Below, one piece after another: positions 9,118 to 17,442 of a stretch of DNA of 64,000 nucleotides. Location: assembly GCF_003971065.1 (NCBI RefSeq), contig NZ_RYDV01000003.1, forward strand, positions 372,001 through 436,000, read 5' to 3'. The notes under the pieces were generated by a model. It had not been told where the DNA came from. It ran no database searches and was given only the letters and a program-made list of their open reading frames with translations. The translations under genes and the position numbers were made by a program. This DNA is from Candidimonas sp. SYP-B2681. GTDB taxonomy: Bacteria > Pseudomonadota > Gammaproteobacteria > Burkholderiales > Burkholderiaceae_B. The first letter of the stretch is position 1. Each line of letters opens with the position of its first letter.

Positions 9118-11764
9118 GCTGGTATTCCTCGGTTAGACGCAAAAACGGCAGAACGTCGCAATACTTTATATCGTCTGCACGCAGGCTTTGATTGCAGGCG
9201 ACACCGTTTGCATATTCGTCTGCAAGACCTTCGATGGTACGGCGCCATTCGGCCATCAACCCATTCCAGGTATAGTCGGTGAAAGCGGGCCATTCCTGCA
9301 CTGCCGACAAGCCGTCAAGACCGTAATCGCCGTCGACCAGGCCTTTCAGATTGACTTCCCTGGCATGCAGCCTTGCCAGAACAAGCGCGGCAACCGTCTG
9401 GTCTTCGCCAGCCAACACTGCTGCGTAAAAGGGCAACTGCAGACCCACCGGCCGCGGGCGCATCCAGTCGGACTTTGGATCTATGCCGGCATCGCCCGCC
9501 TTGTAGTCGATTACAGCCAGGCGGCCGTCATGCAGTTCGTCGATACGGTCGAGACGCAGGCTAAGCTCAAGCGCGCCGTGCGACCACTGGTATTTTTGTT
9601 CCACGTCGCGCACCCGAAAGGCCTTGCGCCTCATTTCGAGCATAAGCCAATCGGCGAGCACTCGAAGAGCCCGGCAGGACTCCAGCGAACGCAATACCTC
9701 ACCGTAGTCTTGCAGACACTCGTCTGCCGCCTGCGCCACTGCTTGTTCAAGCAAACCGGTCAGTCTGCCGCCATGATGCAGATCGTTAAGAGCTTGCTGA
9801 TCGGGCACCAGCCGCCACACGAGCTCTATGGCGCGATGCAGGAACACACCCCTAGCGTTTTGGTCCGAGATGTCAGCATAGTCGGCCAGCTGGCTCGCGC
9901 CGAGCCGGTACTTTACAAAAGCCCATAATGGATTGCGTGCCTGGGTATCGATTACGCCTATGCCTCCCCGAGTGATGCTGCCAGCGGTAAGGGGTGGGCC
10001 CTGGTCATCCTGCACGAATTCCAGAAGGCATTGCGCTTGCGTTACCGGAGCAACTTCGCGCTGCGATATTTCCAGATCGGCAATACAAGGGCTGGGACGC
10101 AGCTCGCTTTCGCCTTCGTGCTGGGCATGGCTGAACAAAATGTCGGGTGCACAATTGAGCAAGGCTTGGTACATCGTACGAGCCCAATGGAGTTCGCGTT
10201 CGGGAGTGGCTCGCGGAGCATTGGCCAGACGCAGTGCCGCCAACGGAATGAAAGGATTTGGCTTGGGGACAGCAGGCAGAACGTCGTCGGTAAGGCCCAA
10301 TACCCAAATGCCGTCCCAGCGTCCGCCTTCAGACTCGAGGAAACCGAGTACGTCGAGGCGCGCAGCCGGATCGCGCTGCGGCTGAAACGGTGTTTCGCGG
10401 GCCAATCGGGCCAGCATGGCCACCGCCGTGCCAAACCCGGTAGCCCCGGCCGCTGGAGCCTGCCGGGCGTAACGGTCTATTAGGCCATCGAATGCTTCCA
10501 CCACCTGATAAGCGTGACTGTCGAGCCGATTTTGCCCGGGAAAACCAAGAGCCTCCAGCCATCGGCGAAAACGTGCTGCCCAGATGTCGATCGCCGCTGA
10601 ACCGGTGTCATCGGGCCAGAGGCTTATACACTGCCTCCAGGCCAGTGCCAATTGGGGAGTATGTTGCCCGAGCAAGTCTGCGAAATCCGCCATCGCGACG
10701 TTGATCTTTGCCTGTTTGCGCCAGACAGCGTCGATCGTGGCACGGCCAGACGCTTCCTGCTGACCGCCAGCACAGCCGCCTGCCAACAATGCCTGTCCTA
10801 GCTCAATCGGCTCGCAATGCTTTTTTTGTGCAAGCTGGGCCATCACTCGAAGCCAGGCGAGCGCGGCGCGGACGAGCGGCCACTCGGACAAAGGGCGCGC
10901 AACGGCGATGTTGTAAGGAAGCGGTTCGCCATTCGCATCGGCGCCAAGCGCCGCACGCAAACTGCGATGAGCCAACACAACATCGGCTTCAAGGCGAGCC
11001 GCCACAATGGCATACCGACCGGTAGGATCCTCCTTAAGCTGGCCCGCGGCCCATTGCGCGGCCAAGGTCCATTCTTTATCGGGGTCAGCCGCTACGACTC
11101 GGCGCACCCGTTCTGCCGGGTTTTCACCTTGTTCCAACGCGAGCAACTCGATACCCTGTCGTTGCAGTGCGGTCAGCAAACTGGAAAAACGCGGTGAGAC
11201 TTCGTTGAATCCGGCAAGCACCAACGTTGAAAATGGCATTTCAAGCAGGCCATTGCTGATGGCATCATGAATTCTTTGGTAGGCAACGTTGCCATCCTCG
11301 ATATCAAGCTCGAGCAACAGCTTACGATAACGCGCGCGCCATACGTTGAAACGCTGATAATCGGTCGTCTCGACCTCTGAAGGCACCTGTATACGCCATT
11401 CGTCCAATAAATGGTCCGCCTGGGCCGCCAGACGGGCAGCCTGGGAAACATCGAGCAATACGTGGTCAGACTCGGCCTCGGCGATCACCCTTTGCCACAG
11501 AAACTGGGAGCCGAAGGCATCAAGAGTGTGCGCCGCCAACCCGGCCTCGGGCACAAAAGAAAGCTGATCGGCGATATGAGCCAGCCATCCTGACAAAGGC
11601 ATGATGTCGGGCACCGCCATCACTTTGCGGGTTTCCGTCAAACGGGAGGAGAGTTCCGCCAGAATACGACGGGCATGCCGATTGTTGACCGTCAGAATCA
11701 AGGTGGTGCCAGCATGGAGCTCCGGCAAAGAAGCCAAGGAGATAGGCCTGAAGGTTGCAATCAT
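9107..11764 (-). CDS. AddB-like PD-(D/E)XK nuclease family protein
   Basis: Protein of 885 residues that matches the proteobacterial family of probable DNA repair proteins related to AddB. The N-terminal half resembles a degenerate helicase: it starts with LILTVNNRHARRI, where a UvrD-like protein would have Walker A, but the GKT residues are absent. The C-terminal nuclease has LRLDRIDEL, then VIDYKAG and a downstream QLPFYA, matching the RecB/AddB nuclease motifs. I cannot pick out a clear four-cysteine iron-sulfur pattern like that of Bacillus AddB. It is the first gene of the pair with the AddA-like gene and diverges from modE, 139 bases away. Confidence 0.85.
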   Translation of the reverse strand: MIATFRPISLASLPELHAGTTLILTVNNRHARRILAELSSRLTETRKVMAVPDIMPLSGWLAHIADQLSFVPEAGLAAHTLDAFGSQFLWQRVIAEAESDHVLLDVSQAARLAAQADHLLDEWRIQVPSEVETTDYQRFNVWRARYRKLLLELDIEDGNVAYQRIHDAISNGLLEMPFSTLVLAGFNEVSPRFSSLLTALQRQGIELLALEQGENPAERVRRVVAADPDKEWTLAAQWAAGQLKEDPTGRYAIVAARLEADVVLAHRSLRAALGADANGEPLPYNIAVARPLSEWPLVRAALAWLRVMAQLAQKKHCEPIELGQALLAGGCAGGQQEASGRATIDAVWRKQAKINVAMADFADLLGQHTPQLALAWRQCISLWPDDTGSAAIDIWAARFRRWLEALGFPGQNRLDSHAYQVVEAFDGLIDRYARQAPAAGATGFGTAVAMLARLARETPFQPQRDPAARLDVLGFLESEGGRWDGIWVLGLTDDVLPAVPKPNPFIPLAALRLANAPRATPERELHWARTMYQALLNCAPDILFSHAQHEGESELRPSPCIADLEISQREVAPVTQAQCLLEFVQDDQGPPLTAGSITRGGIGVIDTQARNPLWAFVKYRLGASQLADYADISDQNARGVFLHRAIELVWRLVPDQQALNDLHHGGRLTGLLEQAVAQAADECLQDYGEVLRSLESCRALRVLADWLMLEMRRKAFRVRDVEQKYQWSHGALELSLRLDRIDELHDGRLAVIDYKAGDAGIDPKSDWMRPRPVGLQLPFYAAVLAGEDQTVAALVLARLHAREVNLKGLVDGDYGLDGLSAVQEWPAFTDYTWNGLMAEWRRTIEGLADEYANGVACNQSLRADDIKYCDVLPFLRLTEEYQRVD

Positions 11765-11869
11765 TATTCCGGTGGCACCAAGTCAGTAAGCAATAGCACC
11801 ATTCTAACGAGAAAGACCCCAGCGAAAACGACGGCGCACATTTGGCTTGCTGCTCCAGACGAATGAAGA

Positions 11870-11898
11870 TTGGATAAATGTAAGGCACGGCTTACACT
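11870..11898 (+). promoter_or_regulatory. Predicted sigma-70 promoter of modE
   Basis: TTGGAT (11870-11875), a 17-base spacer and TACACT (11893-11898). A start of transcription about 7 bases after the -10 box would fall on the modE ATG at 11904, so the message may be leaderless. An inverted repeat TGTAAG-N6-CTTACA (11879-11896) covers the spacer and most of the -10 box and could be an operator. This is a pattern call only. Confidence 0.5.
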
Positions 11899-11903
11899 AG
11901 CTT

Positions 11904-12734
11904 ATGACCAAGTCAAACAGCATCTCGCCAAATGCTCCCGCCATAGAACTTAGCGGTGCGATATCCTTACGTTCGGGGCAACACAGCTGGGGCAATCAAA
12001 AACGCATGGCATTGCTCGACGCGATCGGGCAAGAAGGTTCGATCACCGCGGCGGCCAGGAAGATAGGGCTAAGTTATAAAGCCGCATGGGACGCCGTGGA
12101 CACCATGAATAATTTGGCGGGCGAAGCACTGGTTTTACGTTCCATCGGTGGACCGCACGGAGGCGGCGCCAAGCTGACCAAACGAGCCCACGAGCTGATA
12201 AGGCTTTATCAAGCTGTAAATCAGGAGCACAAGCGATTCATTGCTTTGCTGTCCAGGGCAAATAACGAGTGTTTTCAAAATCTGGAGCTTATGCAACATA
12301 TGATGATTGAAACTTCAGCGCGCAACAAGCTACTAGGTGTCGTCGACCACATCAGCCCCGGTGCGATAAATGATGAAGTCGCGCTGACAGTGGGCGACGG
12401 GATTCAGATAATCGCCACCATAAGCAAAGAAAGTGTACAAAGCCTTGACCTGTATCCGGGAAAACGGGCAATTGCCTTTATTCAGGCGTCTTCGGTGATC
12501 GTCGGTTTGCCCGGCGGAGACCTCAGGCTTTCGGCCCGCAATCAATTACAGGGAACCGTTAACCGTATCGTCACCGGAGCCGTGAATGCCGAAGTCAGCA
12601 TAGCGTTGGAACAAGGCCAGATCATTGCGGCAATGCTCAGTAAAGAAAGCCTTGAGTCCATGGATCTAAAAGAAGAACAAGCCGCCTATGCGATTTTCAA
12701 GGCATCCAGCGTCATGCTCGGCGTATTGGACTAA
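11904..12734 (+). CDS. modE: Molybdate-responsive transcriptional regulator ModE
   Basis: Full-length ModE of 276 residues. The N-terminal winged helix-turn-helix (LLDAIGQEGSITAAARKIGLSY, written here only by its region, residues about 36-57) binds DNA, and a tandem pair of TOBE/Mop domains (about residues 135-200 and 205-275) binds molybdate. The two Mop repeats share the pattern ARNxLxGxVxxIxxGAxNxEV. It normally represses modABC when molybdate is plentiful. A fitting ModE box lies in the modA promoter. The gene is convergent with modC, and their stop codons overlap by four bases. No ribosome site is evident before the ATG, consistent with a leaderless message. Confidence 0.93.
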   Translation: MTKSNSISPNAPAIELSGAISLRSGQHSWGNQKRMALLDAIGQEGSITAAARKIGLSYKAAWDAVDTMNNLAGEALVLRSIGGPHGGGAKLTKRAHELIRLYQAVNQEHKRFIALLSRANNECFQNLELMQHMMIETSARNKLLGVVDHISPGAINDEVALTVGDGIQIIATISKESVQSLDLYPGKRAIAFIQASSVIVGLPGGDLRLSARNQLQGTVNRIVTGAVNAEVSIALEQGQIIAAMLSKESLESMDLKEEQAAYAIFKASSVMLGVLD

Positions 12735-13423
12735 GGAATCGTCAACTGATCCGGACGGCAATGCCGGACAATCCTGCCATTCTCAATTTCATACACATGG
12801 TCTGCGAGCGCGATGGCATCGTCAGGATCATGAGTAATCAGGATGGTGGGAATATTCAGGCTCGCCTGCAGCCCGGCAAGTCGGTCGCGGGTTCGCAGAC
12901 GCAAACCGGCGTCCAATGCCGCCAATGGTTCATCGAGCAACATCAGGCTCGGTTGCACCGCCAGGGCCCGAGCCAGCGCAACACGTTGCTTCTGACCTCC
13001 GGATATTTCGGCGGGATAACTATTTAGAACCGATCCAAGCTCAAAATCTTCGGCCCATTGCCGAGCCGCTTCCGGCAAGCCCTTGCGCCGCATGTTGAAC
13101 CAACCCTTCCTTAAGCCGAACGCAATATTCTGCGCGACAGTCAGATGAGGAAATAAACCATAGTCTTGTTGCAGGTAAGCCAGGCGACGATCTTGGGGTG
13201 AGAGGCAAGTCGCCGATTCCGAATCATAGAAAGTAGTACCGTTCACCCGAATAAAGCCGCTATCCGGGCGCAGCAGGCCCGCTATGGCCTGGATCGTCAG
13301 CGTTTTGCCCGAGCCCGATGGGCCAAACAAGGCAATGCGCGATCCCTTCGATTCCAATTCGATTTCCAGCAGAAATTCACGCTTGCCCGCCAGTACTCGA
13401 CGCTTTATATGCATGCTTATCAT
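12731..13423 (-). CDS. modC: Molybdate ABC transporter ATP-binding protein ModC (short form)
   Basis: ATPase of the molybdate importer, 230 residues. Walker A GPSGSGKT, Q-loop, signature SGGQ and Walker B LLDEP with the following D-loop are intact. The ATG at 13423 overlaps the modB stop by ATGA. The open frame extends 21 codons further up, but those codons are modB coding sequence. Typical ModC proteins are about 350 residues, with a C-terminal TOBE regulatory domain; this one ends soon after the H-loop (ITHDPDD), so the TOBE domain is missing. It ends tail to tail with modE. Confidence 0.9.
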   Translation of the reverse strand: MISMHIKRRVLAGKREFLLEIELESKGSRIALFGPSGSGKTLTIQAIAGLLRPDSGFIRVNGTTFYDSESATCLSPQDRRLAYLQQDYGLFPHLTVAQNIAFGLRKGWFNMRRKGLPEAARQWAEDFELGSVLNSYPAEISGGQKQRVALARALAVQPSLMLLDEPLAALDAGLRLRTRDRLAGLQASLNIPTILITHDPDDAIALADHVYEIENGRIVRHCRPDQLTIP

Positions 13424-14109
13424 CGCAAGCGATCTCCCGAGCCTATTAGGCGGGATCGATTCGGCATTAACTGGCTTGCTATCCAAAGCACAATAACGCA
13501 GGTAATGGAGGTTATCAGCACCAGGCTTAATGCCACACCGTCTTTACCGGCCTGGACTGCCTCATAGATAGCGATTGAAAGGGTCTGGGTGCGTCCCGGG
13601 ATACTTCCGGCGATCATCAGCGTGGCACCGAATTCTCCGAGGGCACGGGCGAAGGCCAGCAAGATGCCGGCAAGCACTCCTCGCATCGCGAGCGGCAAAG
13701 TAATTCTGAAAAACACGCCCCAATTACTGATGCCCAACACCCGCGCAGCGTCCTCGAGCGTGTGGTCCACCCCTTCGAACGCCGCACGTGCGGCTTTCAG
13801 AACCATGGGGAACGCCACCACGGTGGCTGCAATGACTGCGCCTTGCCAGGTAAATATCAGCTGGATTCCCCACTCATCAAGGAATTGCCCCAACCAACCG
13901 CGACGCCCAAAAAGCACCAAGAGGTAATAGCCGATGACAGTAGGCGGGAGCACCATAGGCAAGGTAAGCAGCGAATCGATTACGTCACACCATCGCGACT
14001 GCCAGCGTGACAGCCCGTATGCGGCGGTCACACCGAGGATTGCAGCAAAAAATGCCGCCCAGCCAGCCACCTTCAGCGAGAGCAATAAAGGGACGCTGAG
14101 ACTACTCAT
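13420..14109 (-). CDS. modB: Molybdate ABC transporter permease ModB
   Basis: Inner-membrane permease of 229 residues with about five or six hydrophobic helices. The stretch LTLPMVLPPTVIGYYLLVLFG is typical of ModB, and the EAA loop (LEDAARVLG near residue 130) contacts ModC. ARALGEFGATLMIAGSIPGRTQT is another family hallmark. It lies 11 bases after the modA stop and overlaps modC by four bases, in the order modA-modB-modC. Confidence 0.94.
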   Translation of the reverse strand: MSSLSVPLLLSLKVAGWAAFFAAILGVTAAYGLSRWQSRWCDVIDSLLTLPMVLPPTVIGYYLLVLFGRRGWLGQFLDEWGIQLIFTWQGAVIAATVVAFPMVLKAARAAFEGVDHTLEDAARVLGISNWGVFFRITLPLAMRGVLAGILLAFARALGEFGATLMIAGSIPGRTQTLSIAIYEAVQAGKDGVALSLVLITSITCVIVLWIASQLMPNRSRLIGSGDRLR

Positions 14110-14120
14110 GCATACAGCGC

Positions 14121-14876
14121 TCAGGGTTTCGCAAAACCATATTTAGCCAGAACCGATTGACCCTCTGGCGAGAGTACATAGGTTAGGAATTCTGCCGCAA
14201 GAGGATGCCGATTGGCGCGCTGAACCAAGGCGATCGGATACAGCACCGGCACAGGAGACGGAATCAACTCAATGACCTTAACCTTGTCACCCATGGCCAA
14301 TGCATCGGTTGAATACACAAAACCAGCATCGACCTCGCCACGTGCCACATAGTCCAGAACCTGCCGTACATTCTGACCCAGGACTTCACGCTGCTTCACC
14401 ATGTTCCAGTTGCCGGAATGCTCGAGTGCCGCCTTGGTATAACGCCCTGCCGGCACCGTAGCCGGATTCCCAAAGGCCACGCGCTTGACACCGCTACCTT
14501 TGAGATCTGCGAGCGACTTGATATTAAGCGGGTTGCTGACGGGAACGACCAGTACCACTTCATTGCGCGCAAAGTCTTTCCGCGACGTCGGATTGATGAC
14601 TTTGGCTTTGACAGCCTTGTCCATTGCCTGCTGATCGGCCGAGGCAAATACATCGCTTGGAGCGCCCTGCACAATTTGCTGCGCGAGGACATCGGAGCCG
14701 GCAAAGCTCATCAATACCTTCGTGCCGGGATGCTTCTGCTGAAACTGAATCGTGAGTTCAGTGAAGGCATTCGTCAAGCTGGACGCCGCAGAAACCAGGA
14801 CATTATCAGCCCGGGCACTTGCATTCATTCCAATCAGGGCGCACAACGCGGTTGCCATAAACAGTCTTGATTTCAT
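14121..14876 (-). CDS. modA: Molybdate ABC transporter substrate-binding protein ModA
   Basis: Periplasmic molybdate/tungstate-binding protein of 251 residues. The start at 14876 gives a clean Sec signal peptide (MKSRLFMATALCALIGMNA, cleaved after about ASARA) with an AGGAG ribosome site upstream. The ligand-binding signature VSAASSLTNAF follows the signal, then VLMSFAGSDVLAQQI and VDAGFVYSTDA, all typical of ModA. It is the first gene of modABC, and its promoter carries a ModE box. Confidence 0.94.
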   Translation of the reverse strand: MKSRLFMATALCALIGMNASARADNVLVSAASSLTNAFTELTIQFQQKHPGTKVLMSFAGSDVLAQQIVQGAPSDVFASADQQAMDKAVKAKVINPTSRKDFARNEVVLVVPVSNPLNIKSLADLKGSGVKRVAFGNPATVPAGRYTKAALEHSGNWNMVKQREVLGQNVRQVLDYVARGEVDAGFVYSTDALAMGDKVKVIELIPSPVPVLYPIALVQRANRHPLAAEFLTYVLSPEGQSVLAKYGFAKP

Positions 14877-14922
14877 TACTGCTCTCCTAACCATCGTTAT
14901 GAACTGTTTCGCTCTGTAGTTC

Positions 14923-14946
14923 CGCAATATATATAGCTATATAACG
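14923..14946 (-). promoter_or_regulatory. ModE operator upstream of modA
   Basis: CGCAATATA-N6-TATATAACG, a close match to the established ModE box (two TATATA half sites with outer CG, 6-base centre). It covers the -10 box and most of the spacer of the modA promoter, so ModE bound here would block RNA polymerase. ModE itself is encoded at the other end of the operon. Confidence 0.85.
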
Positions 14947-14954
14947 ATAGTCAA
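14926..14954 (-). promoter_or_regulatory. Predicted sigma-70 promoter of modABC
   Basis: On the minus strand TTGACT (14954-14949), a 17-base spacer and TATATT (14931-14926). The predicted transcript would begin near 14919, about 43 bases before the modA ATG. It overlaps the ModE operator. Confidence 0.75.
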
Positions 14955-15145
14955 ACCGGCCAGACAGCGGCCCTCGCTTGCTAGCCCTTCCTACTTCGGA
15001 TCTACGATCCGGGTCGGCACAATAACGAATTTTCCCGGAACGTTGCACTGAGATAAGATATCCACTCGAAGGCGCGAGGCTGGCCTATGCCGGCCAACCG
15101 TTCGTCCCCTGTCCGTCCGTCCTTTCATTTGGGTGCAATATAACT

Positions 15146-16045
15146 TTGGCTTTCTTACCGCCCGCTTCCATCGACACATTCATTGACGCCATCTGGCTGG
15201 AGGACGGCCTAGCACAAAATACGCTGTCGGCCTACCGGCGCGACCTTGGCAGCTTTGCGCTATGGCTGCATGCGAAGAAAGGCAAAGCGCTCGAGCAGGC
15301 CGGCGCCGATGACATTCAGGACTGGTTTGCTGCCAGGCATACCAGCAGCAAAGCCACCACCGCCAATCGGCGTCTGGCGGCACTGCGGCGCTACTACCTT
15401 TGGGCGCTGCGCCACGGCCAGGTAAGCAAGGATCCCTGCCTGACCTTGCGCGCTGCCAAACAGGCGGCACGCTTTCCCAAAACGCTGTCAGAGGACCAAG
15501 TGGACGCGCTGTTGCAAGCACCCAACGAGAAGAGCACGCTGGGGCTGCGCGACCGGGCCATGCTGGAGACCTTGTATGCCACGGGCTTGCGCGTAAGTGA
15601 ACTGATCAGCCTTAATGTTCTGGACGTCAGCCTGACGGAAGGCGTGGTACGAGTCAATCTGGGCAAGGGCGGAAAAGACCGGCTTGTGCCGCTTGGCGAT
15701 GAGGCTCAACACTGGATCGAACTCTATTTGAAGCAGGCTCGTCCCGAACTGCTGGGTCCCCGCCGTTGCGATGCACTGTTTGTAACGGCAAGGGCCGCCT
15801 CGATGACGCGCCAATCTTTCTGGCTCATTGTAAAAAAACACGCGGCCCAGGCTGATATCCTTACGCCGTTGTCGCCCCATGTCGTAAGACACGCTTTCGC
15901 TACCCACCTGCTAAACCACGGCGCCGACCTGCGCGTCGTGCAGATGCTACTGGGCCACGCCGATATTTCGACGACACAAATATATACTCATGTGGCTCGT
16001 GAGAGGCTTAAAGCGCTACATGCAAAACACCATCCGCGCGCCTGA
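15146..16045 (+). CDS. xerD: Site-specific tyrosine recombinase XerD
   Basis: Recombinase of 299 residues that acts with XerC at the chromosomal dif site to resolve dimers. The N-terminal SAM-like domain (LEDGLAQNTLSAYRRDL) and the catalytic domain are complete: Arg in YATGLRVSEL, Lys in LGKGGKDR, His and Arg in PHVVRHAFATHLL, His in LLGHADISTTQIY, and the Tyr nucleophile in IYTHV. The start is read as TTG at 15146; no strong ribosome site is visible, so the exact start is uncertain. It is the chromosomal housekeeping type rather than a phage integrase, because its flanks are normal core genes and no attachment repeats are seen. Confidence 0.93.
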   Translation: MAFLPPASIDTFIDAIWLEDGLAQNTLSAYRRDLGSFALWLHAKKGKALEQAGADDIQDWFAARHTSSKATTANRRLAALRRYYLWALRHGQVSKDPCLTLRAAKQAARFPKTLSEDQVDALLQAPNEKSTLGLRDRAMLETLYATGLRVSELISLNVLDVSLTEGVVRVNLGKGGKDRLVPLGDEAQHWIELYLKQARPELLGPRRCDALFVTARAASMTRQSFWLIVKKHAAQADILTPLSPHVVRHAFATHLLNHGADLRVVQMLLGHADISTTQIYTHVARERLKALHAKHHPRA

Positions 16046-16062
16046 CGTTCGCGCCGTTTTTT
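16036..16062 (+). terminator. Possible terminator after xerD
   Basis: GCGCG (16036-16040) can pair with CGCGC (16050-16054), followed by a T run at 16057-16062. The stem is short and overlaps the last codons of xerD, so the call is moderate. Confidence 0.4.
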
Positions 16063-16100
16063 GACAAAACCTTGGCCGCCGCCATTATCAATGCAGAATC

Positions 16101-16595
16101 ATGGCAAAAGAAAAGCACGTTTCGGAAACCCCAGCGACACAATTCCTGAAGAAACACCAGATCGCCTACAGTGAGCATCCTTATGACTACGTGGATCACG
16201 GAGGTGCAACGGTGGCGGCAAATCGGCTAGGGTTGGATTTGCATCAGGTTGCAAAGACCTTGATCATGGAAGATGAAAAATCACATCCTTTGGTTATGGT
16301 CATGCATGGAGACTGCGAGGTGTCGACGAAAAATCTGGCTCGACAGATAGGCGTTAAAAGCGTGAGCCCCTGCACCCCAGACAATGCTCAAAAGCATTCC
16401 GGCTATCTAGTCGGCGGTACATCGCCATTCGCAACGCGCAAGAAAATGCCGGTATGGATAGAAGCAGGGCTTCTGGCGTATTCGGTAATCTATGTGAACG
16501 GCGGCAAGCGCGGCTATTTGATCGGGGTTCCGGCGCGAACGCTGGCCGACCCACTTGGCGCCAAGACAGTGAATGTGGCTTTGCCGAAAAGTTGA
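16101..16595 (+). CDS. ybaK: Cys-tRNA(Pro)/Cys-tRNA(Cys) deacylase, YbaK type
   Basis: Editing enzyme of 164 residues (family YbaK/EbsC, ProXp-like) that removes Cys mis-charged on tRNA-Pro. The start of the fold (PATQFLKKHQIAYSEHPY) and the key Lys and Gly elements (VAKTLIM, SVSPC...SGYLVGGTSPFATRKKMPVW) are typical. It stands alone on the plus strand after xerD, with an ATG at 16101 soon after a probable terminator. The function is assigned from family resemblance. Confidence 0.9.
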   Translation: MAKEKHVSETPATQFLKKHQIAYSEHPYDYVDHGGATVAANRLGLDLHQVAKTLIMEDEKSHPLVMVMHGDCEVSTKNLARQIGVKSVSPCTPDNAQKHSGYLVGGTSPFATRKKMPVWIEAGLLAYSVIYVNGGKRGYLIGVPARTLADPLGAKTVNVALPKS

Positions 16596-16691
16596 ACGCG
16601 GCGTACGCAGCAGTCGGATGACACGAAAGGTCGGGGAGATCGGCATGCATCCGCTCTGCATTGGCGACCATGGGCGTCAAACTTTTACGGC

Positions 16692-17084
16692 CTATGGACG
16701 CGACTTAAGCCAAAACCATGCCGCTACGCCTGTGGCTAGCCATAGCGCCATGATTAGGACCACGCCAGCCCGGCTGCTTGGTTTCGAACCCTTCGCCTGC
16801 ATCCACTCGTCTGCTTGGGCGCGACATTCCGCGAGTACCTCAGGCGGCAAGAGTCTGATGGTTAACCAGATTAGTCCGGGAAGCAGCAAAACATCATCAA
16901 CATAGCCCAACACTGGGATGAAGTCGGGAATCAGGTCAATGGGACTCAGCGCATAGGCCACCACAAACACCCCCAGGGCCTTCGCATACCAAGGCGTTCT
17001 GCGATTCTTGCCTGCAAACCAAAGCGTTACGCCGTCACGCTTTATTCGCTTGGCCCAGGCTTTCAAGTTGTCGCTGATGCTCAT
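16692..17084 (-). CDS. YkvA family protein (DUF1232)
   Basis: Small membrane-associated protein of 130 residues. The DUF1232 core is plain: YALSPIDLIPDFIPVLGYVDDVLLLPG (quoted only in part: SPIDLIPDFIPVLGYVDD, about residues 46-63). A second hydrophobic helix (about residues 107-125) ends the protein. The biochemical function of the family is unknown. It is convergent with ybaK, and nothing in the context suggests a partner. Confidence 0.88.
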   Translation of the reverse strand: MSISDNLKAWAKRIKRDGVTLWFAGKNRRTPWYAKALGVFVVAYALSPIDLIPDFIPVLGYVDDVLLLPGLIWLTIRLLPPEVLAECRAQADEWMQAKGSKPSSRAGVVLIMALWLATGVAAWFWLKSRP

Positions 17085-17258
17085 GGGATTTGCGATGGAT
17101 TTCGAGTCTATTTCCCATGGATTATAGGAGATGTGGCCGAATTACGCGGTAGCTGCCAAGAGCTGCTTTTTGGCCGAAAGCCGTGGATCCACAACCCGCT
17201 GTAAAGAAGTTGACGGGTATGCGCGGCACCGATTAGCTCAGCAAAAAATGCAAAGGGA

Positions 17259-17405
17259 TCACGCCGTGTCGTTTTTTTTGCGCACCTTGGTCAGGCCGAA
17301 TCCGTGCAGATCGATGCTCTTTCTTGAGCGAAGGTTCCTACCTCGCATCCCGATCGCAATCAGGCGCAATGCAGCCAAACATGCAATAGAGCATAAGCCG
17401 ATCAC
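17259..17405 (-). CDS. Possible small membrane protein, 48 residues
   Basis: Within the 358-base gap 17085-17442 the only coding-like signal is a minus-strand frame from a GTG at 17405 to a TGA at 17259. It would encode one hydrophobic helix (residues about 2-20, GLCSIACLAALRLIAIG) followed by a basic tail rich in R and K, the layout of many small membrane proteins. The ribosome site is weak and I recognise no family. The rest of the gap shows nothing I can name. Low confidence. Confidence 0.25.
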   Translation of the reverse strand: MIGLCSIACLAALRLIAIGMRGRNLRSRKSIDLHGFGLTKVRKKNDTA

Positions 17406-17442
17406 TTGGCGGCTTTATGCTGCACGGCACGGCGGCCAAGCG

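Noticed and set aside
9188-9928. A 246-codon plus-strand frame opposite the AddB-like gene.
   Set aside because: It is the shadow of the nuclease domain coding region, which carries clear PD-(D/E)XK motifs on the other strand.
14877-15145. A molybdenum-cofactor riboswitch upstream of modA.
   Set aside because: The predicted leader is only about 43 bases, too short for that riboswitch, and the ModE box explains the regulation.
15146-16045. A phage or genomic-island integrase.
   Set aside because: Sequence and length fit the housekeeping XerD, and no attachment repeats or mobile genes lie next to it.
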